Positions 54,147 to 60,887 of a stretch of DNA of 64,000 bases are shown here, piece by piece. A program made the translations under genes and the position numbers. The stretch is taken from positions 62,001-126,000 of the forward strand of contig JACREZ010000037.1 in NCBI GenBank assembly GCA_016212665.1, read 5' to 3'. Source of the stretch: Ignavibacteriota bacterium. Lineage in GTDB: Bacteria; Bacteroidota; Ignavibacteria; UBA10030; SZUA-254. Position 1 is the stretch's first letter; every line of letters starts with the position of its first letter. The notes under the pieces are model-generated. The model was not told the origin of the DNA. It did not search any database and was given only the letters and a program-made list of their open reading frames with translations.

Positions 54147-54435
54147 TCCAACTGAGCGCCGCCATCATCGAAGGAAGTCCGAGTGTCGGTAGAGCAAGCA
54201 AGGCAACATGCCGCAATTCATCGGGCTTCACACCGGCAGAGAGCGCTTTACGCACATGCGAATGAACTGCGCCTTCCATTTTTCCACCGACGGAAATTCC
54301 AAGTTTCACCAACGCACGTGTTTTTGCGTCAAGCGGTCCTACCTGATGAACAGCGTTGCCAAGTACTTCATACGCTTGGGCAATTTCCGGATAATCTTTT
54401 GTAAATTTTTGAAATCGTTTTGGAGGTTTTGACAT
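54103..54435 (-). CDS. carboxymuconolactone decarboxylase/AhpD-like protein
   Basis: A 110-residue alpha-helical protein of the CMD/AhpD-like family: LDAKTRALVKLGISVGGKME, then GAVHSHVRKALSAGVKPDEL and RHVALLALPTLGLPSM. The AhpD active-site CxxC is absent (the equivalent region reads GAVHSHV with one conserved His), so it is probably not a peroxidase reductase of the AhpD type. It overlaps the 5' end of the cytochrome lipoprotein gene and is likely co-expressed with the redox cluster. Confidence 0.85.
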   Translation of the reverse strand: MSKPPKRFQKFTKDYPEIAQAYEVLGNAVHQVGPLDAKTRALVKLGISVGGKMEGAVHSHVRKALSAGVKPDELRHVALLALPTLGLPSMMAALSWIDETLEQESGKKKK

Positions 54436-54512
54436 ACAAACAATCTTTGATTAATAACAGATGAAAGGTCGGGTATAATATCGCCAAAGTTTTTTCGTTT
54501 GGCAAGTGCAAG

Positions 54513-55013
54513 TTACACTGATGCGCTTGCTATACTGTCCCTCAATTCTTTGTATTCCACTTCTGAAAAGAGTTTTTTCGCCTTCACAAACAGGATGGTA
54601 TTTTCGTTGACGATATGGGCGCGGAGAAGCCTGACAATTCGTGTCGCTGTTTCCACCAACTCCTGACGGGAGGAACCGCGCAAACGACCGTCTTCCACCT
54701 CATTCACGCACGAGAGCAAGTAGTTGAACGCGCTCCATAATTCGCGGTGTTCGTTCCGGTATTCACTCGTGATGCCCGGCTCATGTCGTTCAAGCAACGG
54801 GAAAAGAAACTGTTCTTCTTTCTTATCATGCTGACGGAATTCGCCTTCAAAAAAACGTATTGCTTCAGCAATGATTCCGAACGCTTGACGAGTAAAGCCA
54901 TCCGAGGTAATGGAATTGACTGCCTGCTCTAACAGTGATAACTGTTTCGCGGCTCGTTGATGTTCGTGCATCAGCACGGAAATCGGGTCAACAACCGATT
55001 GAGTATCGTTCAT
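54513..55013 (-). CDS. hemerythrin-domain protein
   Basis: A 166-residue four-helix protein with the hemerythrin-like diiron ligand pattern: LMHEHQRAAKQL, FFEGEFRQHDKKEEQFLFPL, a downstream EHRELW, and LRAHIVNENTILF. Such proteins bind O2 or NO, or take part in iron-sulfur repair. The gene starts 6 bp after the stop of a TatA-type gene, so both are in one operon. Confidence 0.88.
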   Translation of the reverse strand: MNDTQSVVDPISVLMHEHQRAAKQLSLLEQAVNSITSDGFTRQAFGIIAEAIRFFEGEFRQHDKKEEQFLFPLLERHEPGITSEYRNEHRELWSAFNYLLSCVNEVEDGRLRGSSRQELVETATRIVRLLRAHIVNENTILFVKAKKLFSEVEYKELRDSIASASV

Positions 55014-55019
55014 CCGGTT

Positions 55020-55184
55020 TTATAATCCCTTCGCTGATTTGCTGTCATCCCGGATTTCACGTTTGAACTCGCGCATCGCTTGACCGATTCCTTTCGCAAG
55101 AGCAGGAATTCTTTTCGCTCCGAAAAGTAGAAAAATCCCTACCGCGAGTATTACAATTTCCGTTGTACCTAAATTTCCGAACAT
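55020..55184 (-). CDS. tatA: TatA/E-type twin-arginine translocase subunit
   Basis: A 54-residue membrane protein. The N-terminal helix starts MFGNLGTTEIVILAVGIFLL, then FGAKRIPALAKGIGQAMREF and an amphipathic, charged tail; FGAKRIP and the GIGxAxREFK motif are hallmarks of TatA/TatE. It oligomerises with TatC to move folded proteins across the inner membrane. The hemerythrin gene follows after 6 bp. The other tat genes are not in the window. Confidence 0.93.
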   Translation of the reverse strand: MFGNLGTTEIVILAVGIFLLFGAKRIPALAKGIGQAMREFKREIRDDSKSAKGL

Positions 55185-55317
55185 GTTTAATAATTAGTTG
55201 TATCAGAGTGAAATGTCTATTTAACAATCAACATGCCAACTCATCATTATTTTTTTGATTGCTCAATAATACCGCTTATCATGATATGATAGGTTTTGTG
55301 TCACAATCAGATTTCAT

Positions 55318-55350
55318 GAATGAGAATCAATGAATCAATGATTCTCATTC
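55318..55350. promoter_or_regulatory. inverted repeat, possible Fur-like operator
   Basis: Perfect 12-bp inverted repeat GAATGAGAATCA (55318-55329)/TGATTCTCATTC (55339-55350) with a 9-nt spacer. The half-sites resemble the AATGAGAAT halves of Fur-type iron-regulator boxes, but the usual spacing is shorter. It is about 130 bp upstream of tatA and 46 bp past the Cys-rich gene. It could equally be a transcript-end hairpin, although no T run follows. Confidence 0.4.
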
Positions 55351-55395
55351 TTGGGAATGAAACACCTAACGAAAAAATTACTACTTGCTCAATAC

Positions 55396-55725
55396 TTACG
55401 CGACTGAAGCACGAACATCTTCAATTGCTTCAACAACTAACGGATAGTAACGGTCAAGTCCGCAATCAACCGAGGAACGAACCTGACATTTTCCATCCGG
55501 CGCCTGATGAATACACGTCGCACATACATTGTTACGCAATGCAAACACATACGGTTCGACATGGTCGCTCTTGATTGAAAGTACGGTTTGAACAATTTGA
55601 GGAAAGTGAGATTTCAAAGCACACTCTTCGCGGTCATTGAGTCGGCAATTTCCTGTGCCGTCGCCGTCAATGCACTTTGCACAAATTTTTTGTTGGACTG
55701 CTTGCCAGTAAAGTTCGAGGTTCAT
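55396..55725 (-). CDS. small duplicated Cys-rich protein
   Basis: A 109-residue cytosolic protein with two repeats of one cysteine motif: CAKCIDGDGTGNCRLNDREEC (about residues 15-35, split here as CAKCIDGDGTGN then CRLNDREEC) and CATCIHQAPDGKC with SSVDC (about 68-90). Each repeat gives C-x2-C-x(8 or 9)-C-x(6 or 7)-C, suited to two metal or iron-sulfur sites, and each is followed by a short helix (HFPQIVQTVLSI; YYPLVVEAIEDV). I do not recognise a named family. It is upstream of the tatA-hemerythrin genes and downstream of the oxidoreductase operon with its ferritin-like protein, which hints at iron or redox work. Confidence 0.75.
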   Translation of the reverse strand: MNLELYWQAVQQKICAKCIDGDGTGNCRLNDREECALKSHFPQIVQTVLSIKSDHVEPYVFALRNNVCATCIHQAPDGKCQVRSSVDCGLDRYYPLVVEAIEDVRASVA

Positions 55726-55773
55726 GATGATTCACCATTCATTAATTTTGATTGAAGAACACTTCGTTGATTT

Positions 55774-55900
55774 AAATTCTAATCTCGAAATTATAAATGC
55801 CAAACAAATCCGAAATTATAAATTCTAAATAGAAGCACGGAATGTTTTGAATTTTGTATTTCAAAGTAATGATTTGTTTAGAATTTAGAGATTAGAATTT
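55774..55900. repeat. AT-rich MITE-like repeat with 13-bp inverted ends
   Basis: Perfect terminal inverted repeat AAATTCTAATCTC (55774-55786)/GAGATTAGAATTT (55888-55900), 127 bp in all. The interior repeats CGAAATTATAAAT twice (55785 and 55812). It is non-coding and fills the gap between the Cys-rich and ferritin-like genes. The shape fits a dispersed miniature element. Confidence 0.65.
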
Positions 55901-55912
55901 TGGATTTTCTTT

Positions 55913-56173
55913 CTATACCATTTCAAATCCTTCGCGGACATGGTCAAGCACTTCAAATTTTGTTTTGATGAGCGCTTTCGTTTCCATAAGCAAACTGATG
56001 GAGCGTTGCCGTTGAATGATAAGTTCGTTGAGAATAACTTTCACATCAGGATAATCACATTGGTCGCGAAGCGCACCATACTGAAGAATTGCATCTTTCT
56101 CCCGTTGCGTTGCCGCTTCGATTGCGGTGCAAAACTCTTTGCAGTTATGTGCGCATTGTATTGGATGATTCAT
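55913..56173 (-). CDS. small ferritin-like helical protein
   Basis: An 86-residue helical protein, the last gene of the VOR-type operon, 11 bp after the gamma subunit. It has FCTAIEAATQREKDAILQYG in helix one and ILNELIIQRQRSISLLMETK in helix two, plus an N-terminal Cys cluster (CAHNCKEFC). It matches the 76-residue protein at 2156-2386 in the pattern CxAIE, PD, IQ and IS. The helices resemble half a ferritin-like bundle, but the ExxH pair is not clear, so metal binding is uncertain. The repeated association with oxidoreductase operons is the best clue to function. Confidence 0.68.
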   Translation of the reverse strand: MNHPIQCAHNCKEFCTAIEAATQREKDAILQYGALRDQCDYPDVKVILNELIIQRQRSISLLMETKALIKTKFEVLDHVREGFEMV

Positions 56174-56184
56174 GTTCTTTTCTC

Positions 56185-56742
56185 CTACACTAACGGTGTC
56201 GCCGCTTCAATTATTAATTCTTCTCCTTTTTCGAGCGCTGCCTGATTCATTGGTAACATGTGGTGATACCGTTCCGGCAATACATCAGCCAATGCCTTCA
56301 TAACAGAATGAACGGAAACAACTTCGCACACGCTGAGGAACGCACCAAGCATCACCATGTTTCGCACGCGAACGTTGCCGAGTTTCAATGCTTCAAACTC
56401 TGCGGCGACGGGAACAACTGTTATATCTGTTCTTGATGGAGGGATGAGAATGTTTCCGCTATCATAAATCAACACACCATTCGGCTTCACCGCTTTCTCA
56501 AATTTATCGAGCGATGGCTGATTGAGTGCAACTACGGCATCGAACTTTGCTATGATGGGTGAACTAATCGGTTTGTTCGAGACGATGACAATGCAATTAG
56601 CAGTTCCGCCCCGCATTTCCGGTCCGTACGATGGCATCCATGAAACTTCTTTCTCTTCTAACAAAGAAGCATACGCAAGTGTTTGTCCCATTGAGAGAAC
56701 ACCCTGACCGCCAAAACCGGCAAATAATATTTCGTGTGTCAT
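56185..56742 (-). CDS. vorC: 2-oxoacid:ferredoxin oxidoreductase gamma subunit
   Basis: A 185-residue gamma subunit. Diagnostic motifs are FAGFGGQGVLSMGQ at the N-terminus, SYGPEMRGGTANC near residue 39 and the conserved NMVMLGAFL near 127. It completes the oxidoreductase encoded by the three upstream genes. The stop is 11 bp from the ferritin-like gene. The vor symbol follows the alpha subunit's resemblance to VorB and should be read as family-level. Confidence 0.9.
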   Translation of the reverse strand: MTHEILFAGFGGQGVLSMGQTLAYASLLEEKEVSWMPSYGPEMRGGTANCIVIVSNKPISSPIIAKFDAVVALNQPSLDKFEKAVKPNGVLIYDSGNILIPPSRTDITVVPVAAEFEALKLGNVRVRNMVMLGAFLSVCEVVSVHSVMKALADVLPERYHHMLPMNQAALEKGEELIIEAATPLV

Positions 56743-56789
56743 ATAATCAATTCAAAATGAAAAATTAAAAAGTAAAAAATGTTCTTGTG

Positions 56790-57584
56790 TCAGTTCGTGC
56801 TTCGCGGCTGAATCAATTTTCCATCAACCTTCAAATCGCCGATGGGATACACCGGGAACATGTTCGATTCCATCCACTTGTTTGATTCGAGCGGTGTCAT
56901 CTTCCATCCCGACGGACAATTCGAGACGACTTCAATCAAACAGTATCCTTTCTTTTCTTTCTGCGCTTGAAATGCTTTCAACACTGCTTTTTTAAACGAG
57001 CGAACACCGTTCGGCGTATGCACCGCTTGACGCGTAACGTAGTATGTACCGGGAAGCATCGCAAGAAGTTCAGTTATCTTGAACGGGAACCCTTGTGTAT
57101 CTGTCTCTCGTCCTTCAGGAGTTGTACTTGTTTTCATTCCGAGGATTGTAGTCGGCGCCATTTGCCCGCCGGTCATTCCGTAAATCGCATTGTTGATGAA
57201 GAGTACGAGAATGTTCTCTCCACGATTTGCCGCGTGAATTGTCTCTGCTGTTCCGATTGCCGCAAGGTCTCCATCGCCTTGATATGAATAAACATATTTC
57301 TCAGGCAACACTCGCTTGATTCCTGTTGCGACTGCGGCGGCGCGTCCGTGTGCGGCTTCCTGCATATCAACATTCATATAATGATATGCGAAGACCGAAC
57401 ATCCGACCGGCGCAACACCAATCGTTTCGCTTTGAATGTCGAGTTCCTGTACAACTTCCATGAGGATTTTATGCACAACTCCATGCCCGCATCCGGGACA
57501 ATAGTGCATCTTCGTGTCTGTTAACGTGCCGGGTTTTTCCCATACACATTCAAGTCCATCTACCGGGATTTCCTGATAGTTCAT
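56790..57584 (-). CDS. vorA: 2-oxoacid:ferredoxin oxidoreductase beta subunit
   Basis: A 264-residue thiamine-diphosphate subunit. CPGCGHGVVHKIL near residue 28, then the ThDP motif GDGDLAAIG, ending in FINNAIYGMTGGQMAPTT, and HGRAAAVATGIKR near 79 are all typical. Unlike the fused beta-gamma at 1-1011, this is a separate subunit. It overlaps the alpha gene by 4 bp (ATGA), and is 47 bp from the gamma gene. It catalyses decarboxylation of the 2-oxoacid and passes electrons to the iron-sulfur subunit. Confidence 0.93.
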   Translation of the reverse strand: MNYQEIPVDGLECVWEKPGTLTDTKMHYCPGCGHGVVHKILMEVVQELDIQSETIGVAPVGCSVFAYHYMNVDMQEAAHGRAAAVATGIKRVLPEKYVYSYQGDGDLAAIGTAETIHAANRGENILVLFINNAIYGMTGGQMAPTTILGMKTSTTPEGRETDTQGFPFKITELLAMLPGTYYVTRQAVHTPNGVRSFKKAVLKAFQAQKEKKGYCLIEVVSNCPSGWKMTPLESNKWMESNMFPVYPIGDLKVDGKLIQPRSTN

Positions 57585-58717
57585 CGTGCTTCTGCTCCTT
57601 CTCTTATGATTGCGGATTGCGAATTGTGAATTTCGGATTGTTGATGAAATGCTGAAACTCGCTTTCCGTACGTAATTACCTTTTCCAGAATTTCTTCTGC
57701 CGTCGGAATGATTCCGCCCATGCGTCCGTAAAATTCAACCGGAGTTTTTCCGTTGACCGCAAGCCGTACATCTTCCACCATTTGCCCGGAGTTCATTTCC
57801 ACGACCAACATTCCGCGAATTTGTTCACTCAGTTCTTGTAAGATTTCTGTCGGATACGGGAAGAGCGTAATCGGTCTGAGCAACCCGACGGGCAAACCTT
57901 TGGCGCGAGACAAATCAACCACCTTCTTGCATATACGTGACGAAAGCCCGTACGCGACAAGAAGAATCTCTGCATCATCCGCTTCGTATTTTTCATATCG
58001 CACTTCATTTTCGCGAATGAACTGATACTTTGCTTGCAAATGTTTGTTGATGGCTTCCATTTTTTCCGATTGGATGTGAAGTGACGTAATGATGTTCCGT
58101 TCACGAGTTGGAGGTTTTCCAACTGTCGCCCATGGTTTTTCAGGAATATGTTCTGACGGATTGTATTTTCTGAACACGACCTTCTCCATCATCTGACCGA
58201 GCGCTCCATCGGAAAGAATCATGACAGGATTGCGATATTTATCAGCCAAATCAAATCCGTCGTACACAAAATCAGCCATTTCCTGAACGCTTGCCGGAGC
58301 GAGAACAATCAAATGATAATCTCCGTGACCGCCCCCCTTCGTCGCCTGAAAATAATCACCCTGTGCCGGTTGGATAGTGCCAAGTCCTGGACCGCCGCGA
58401 TTGACGTTTGCCACAAGACACGGCAACTCTGCAGATGCAATATACGAAAGTCCTTCCTGCATCAGACTTATTCCGGGACTTGAAGATGTTGTCATCGCAC
58501 GGACGCCCGCGCCCGCGGCGCCATACACCATGTTAATCGCCGCAAGTTCGCTCTCAACCTGCATGACCACCATTCCACGTTCTCGTCCAACTTCCGATAA
58601 ATATTCAATCACTTCCGATTGCGGAGTGATGGGATAACCAAAGTACGCTTTGCAACCGGCACGAATCGCGGCTTCTGCTAACGCTTCGTTTCCTTTCATT
58701 AATCGAGTATCACTCAT
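57581..58717 (-). CDS. vorB: 2-oxoacid:ferredoxin oxidoreductase alpha subunit, VorB-like
   Basis: A 378-residue alpha subunit. GNEALAEAAIRAGCKAYFGY, PITPQSEVIEYL, TTSSSPGISLMQEG, and NVNRGGPGLGTIQPAQGDYF followed by QATKGGGHGDYHLIVLAP are strongly like 3-methyl-2-oxobutanoate (2-ketoisovalerate) ferredoxin oxidoreductase subunit VorB. That suggests branched-chain 2-oxoacids as substrates, though annotations of these paralogues are often loose. It overlaps the ferredoxin gene upstream and the beta gene downstream by 4 bp each. Confidence 0.92.
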   Translation of the reverse strand: MSDTRLMKGNEALAEAAIRAGCKAYFGYPITPQSEVIEYLSEVGRERGMVVMQVESELAAINMVYGAAGAGVRAMTTSSSPGISLMQEGLSYIASAELPCLVANVNRGGPGLGTIQPAQGDYFQATKGGGHGDYHLIVLAPASVQEMADFVYDGFDLADKYRNPVMILSDGALGQMMEKVVFRKYNPSEHIPEKPWATVGKPPTRERNIITSLHIQSEKMEAINKHLQAKYQFIRENEVRYEKYEADDAEILLVAYGLSSRICKKVVDLSRAKGLPVGLLRPITLFPYPTEILQELSEQIRGMLVVEMNSGQMVEDVRLAVNGKTPVEFYGRMGGIIPTAEEILEKVITYGKRVSAFHQQSEIHNSQSAIIREGAEAR

Positions 58718-59040
58718 ATATCAATCCTTCCTTGAGGGAGTGCATCAACCGTAAGACGAATATCCTTTGCAACATGGGTAATCGTTGCAATCGGTTGCCG
58801 CACTTCTTTCTTTCCTGCTTTCTTCGTACTTCGATAAACAGTGATGACTGCATCCGGACATACAAGCGCGCAGTTCACACAACCGGTGCAGTTATCCTGC
58901 ACCAGCACGGCGTAGTGATATCCTTTGACATTTATTTCTTTCGACATTTTCAGACTTTCCTGCGGACAGGCTTCGACGCACAGTTCACAGCCTTTACAGG
59001 TCTGAACATCTATTTTCACATTTCCACGGACTGATGCCAT
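58714..59040 (-). CDS. vorD: ferredoxin-type subunit (2 x 4Fe-4S) of VOR-type oxidoreductase
   Basis: A 108-residue electron-transfer subunit, first gene of the operon. Two 4Fe-4S motifs are visible: CKGCELCVEACP near residue 14 and CTGCVNCALVCP near 51. It accepts electrons from the catalytic subunits and passes them to ferredoxin. The gene order ferredoxin-alpha-beta-gamma with 4-bp overlaps shows a single transcription unit reading into the ferritin-like gene. Confidence 0.93.
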   Translation of the reverse strand: MASVRGNVKIDVQTCKGCELCVEACPQESLKMSKEINVKGYHYAVLVQDNCTGCVNCALVCPDAVITVYRSTKKAGKKEVRQPIATITHVAKDIRLTVDALPQGRIDI

Positions 59041-59051
59041 GTGTTCCTTTC

Positions 59052-59750
59052 TTACATTGCTCGATTGACTATTCGTTTCAGTTGTTCAAGCAACTTGTCG
59101 TTGCTTGCATCTGTTACATACACATTTTTCGTTGCGAGATACATGCCGATGATTTTTCCGTTCTCAACCCAACAGTTCGCGACTTCTTTCTTGCCGATTC
59201 CAATTCGATAATGTGTCGCGTTTACTGCTTTTTCACCTGATTTGATTTCGTCCGAACCATGTCGTTCGATATCTACATAAATGAAATCCTGCATCTGAGG
59301 CACAGCAACATTCAGGCGAAGTTTTTCTTTCTTTTGCTGCTCATATACCTGAATGAGAAACCAATATTGCGTGTACATATTCGGGTCGAGAAAATATATC
59401 GCTTCTTCTACCGGAAACATTCCGACCATCGCTTCTTTCTCGTACAACTTGAAGAACTTATTATCGTTGCTCGCACGCCACGACGGAAAACCGTTCAGCG
59501 TTTGCTCATAACTTTCCAACGAACTGTTCTGATAGATTATCTTGGCTACTCGTCGTTCTTCTTTCGCTCCGACAGATCGAATGTCGTCGCTATAACTTTC
59601 GCCCTGGACTACTTCGTATTCGTCCGTCTCGATCTTTTGGTCACCACTAAAGATTGCATAGATACCTTCAATGGTCTCCTGTCCTCTGCTTATTGCAGAT
59701 GTGAGGGTCAGGAAAACGACTATTACTAAAAAATAAGTGAACGTTTTCAT
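59052..59750 (-). CDS. exported protein of unknown function
   Basis: A 232-residue protein. The start at 59750 (MKTFTYFLVIVVFLTLTSAI) has GAGGTG just upstream and gives a signal peptide; 59762 is a longer alternative. The mature part starts at SRGQETIEGIYAIFSG and is mixed alpha/beta, with the later segment YVDIERHGSDEIKSGEKAVN followed by HYRIGIGKKEVANCWVEN. Its shape recalls outer-membrane-lipid-handling or DUF3108-like beta proteins, but I cannot assign a family. It ends 12 bp before the VOR-type operon and may be co-transcribed with it. Confidence 0.75.
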   Translation of the reverse strand: MKTFTYFLVIVVFLTLTSAISRGQETIEGIYAIFSGDQKIETDEYEVVQGESYSDDIRSVGAKEERRVAKIIYQNSSLESYEQTLNGFPSWRASNDNKFFKLYEKEAMVGMFPVEEAIYFLDPNMYTQYWFLIQVYEQQKKEKLRLNVAVPQMQDFIYVDIERHGSDEIKSGEKAVNATHYRIGIGKKEVANCWVENGKIIGMYLATKNVYVTDASNDKLLEQLKRIVNRAM

Positions 59751-59762
59751 AACGCACCTCAA

Positions 59763-60116
59763 ATGGTTTGAGACACAGTTGTTTGGTTATGAAAAGACAA
59801 GGGTTATGCCACATGAATGAATTTGGTATTGTGTTTCTCGGAGAATTTGGTAGGTCACGCGCGAAAAGCACATGGTATTTATCAGGGGTGAAAGATTCTT
59901 CTCAGGAGTGAAAGGATGGCGTATCAAGTTACAGAGTTTGGCTCATTCAAAAAACCTGTATTGTATTTTCTTTGTGACTCCGCGTCTCTGTTGTAAACTA
60001 CCGTTCTGACCATCTATGACGATTTCAACGTAGCGAAGGAGGTGAAATGCAGCATAGCCCGAAGCAACTAAGAGTGCAGAGTATATATCACTGGACGATA
60101 CAGCGACCCATTGATA
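59763..60116. other. 354-bp gap with possible 31-residue reading frame
   Basis: No established gene. On the plus strand, an unusually good ribosome site AAGGAGGTGAA (60036-60046) sits immediately before ATG 60047. The frame of 31 codons (60047-60142) runs into the methyltransferase 3' end on the other strand, and its product is not recognised. An imperfect direct repeat AGGGGTGAAAG/AGGAGTGAAAG occurs at 59883 and 59904. Confidence 0.35.
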
Positions 60117-60887
60117 TCATTTTCTTGCTATTACCATCGTAGTACATATTACTTTGTTTTCAAGAACCTCGTTTTCTTCTTCTTGTTCTTTAATATAGTT
60201 TTCGAATAATTTCTTTTTGTCGGGATAAATATCAATTAATTCCAGACAACGTTTCTTCAAATTTTCGAAAATAATGCCATCAGAATTTTTTACATCCTCA
60301 TTCTTGCTGATGACTTCATCTATTACGTGCATGTTGGATACATCAATCTGTTTGAGTATTTCTTCCTTTTTTAGCATCACCGGGTGTTTGTAATCGCTTT
60401 GACCATCAATATAGCCATCATCAATAATAATAATTCCAAAATCACTAAGGCATGTTGAAATTGTTGTCAATGTAGTATGATAATCTCCAATGACAGGTCC
60501 GATAGCGCCAAGAATTATAATGTCAAAAACCGGTAACGTATTTATTTTTTCTCTGATATCTCCAACTTCAAATCTACAGAGATGTTCAACCCGATATTCT
60601 TTTGCTTTATTCTTTGCCTCCACAATAAACTCAGGTATTGCGTCAATTCCATAGCATTGACAACCCAACCTGTGTGCTACTTTTATAGAAACCGCACCTT
60701 TCCCACAGCCTAAATCTAGAACACGTAAAAGATTACATGTTGTAAAATGTTTCCCAATTAATTTTATGATAGTTTCAGGGTCAGCGCCAATTTCCCAAAG
60801 GTCTTGTAAAATATATGGTAAGAATGGAAAAAGTTCTTGAGCAGAACCATCCATTGATGCTACGACGCTTTCTTCAATTGATTTCAT
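60117..60887 (-). CDS. class I SAM-dependent methyltransferase
   Basis: A 256-residue cytosolic methyltransferase. The SAM-binding motif I is VLDLGCGKGAVSIKVAHRLG near residue 56, followed by acidic motif CYGIDAIPEF and motif II-like FEVGDIREK, then FDIIILGAIGPVIGD. The substrate is unknown. It starts within the 3' end of the PabB-PabC fusion gene (ATGA overlap), so it is in the same transcript. The base composition is more AT-rich than the neighbours, which may mean recent transfer. Confidence 0.88.
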   Translation of the reverse strand: MKSIEESVVASMDGSAQELFPFLPYILQDLWEIGADPETIIKLIGKHFTTCNLLRVLDLGCGKGAVSIKVAHRLGCQCYGIDAIPEFIVEAKNKAKEYRVEHLCRFEVGDIREKINTLPVFDIIILGAIGPVIGDYHTTLTTISTCLSDFGIIIIDDGYIDGQSDYKHPVMLKKEEILKQIDVSNMHVIDEVISKNEDVKNSDGIIFENLKKRCLELIDIYPDKKKLFENYIKEQEEENEVLENKVICTTMVIARK

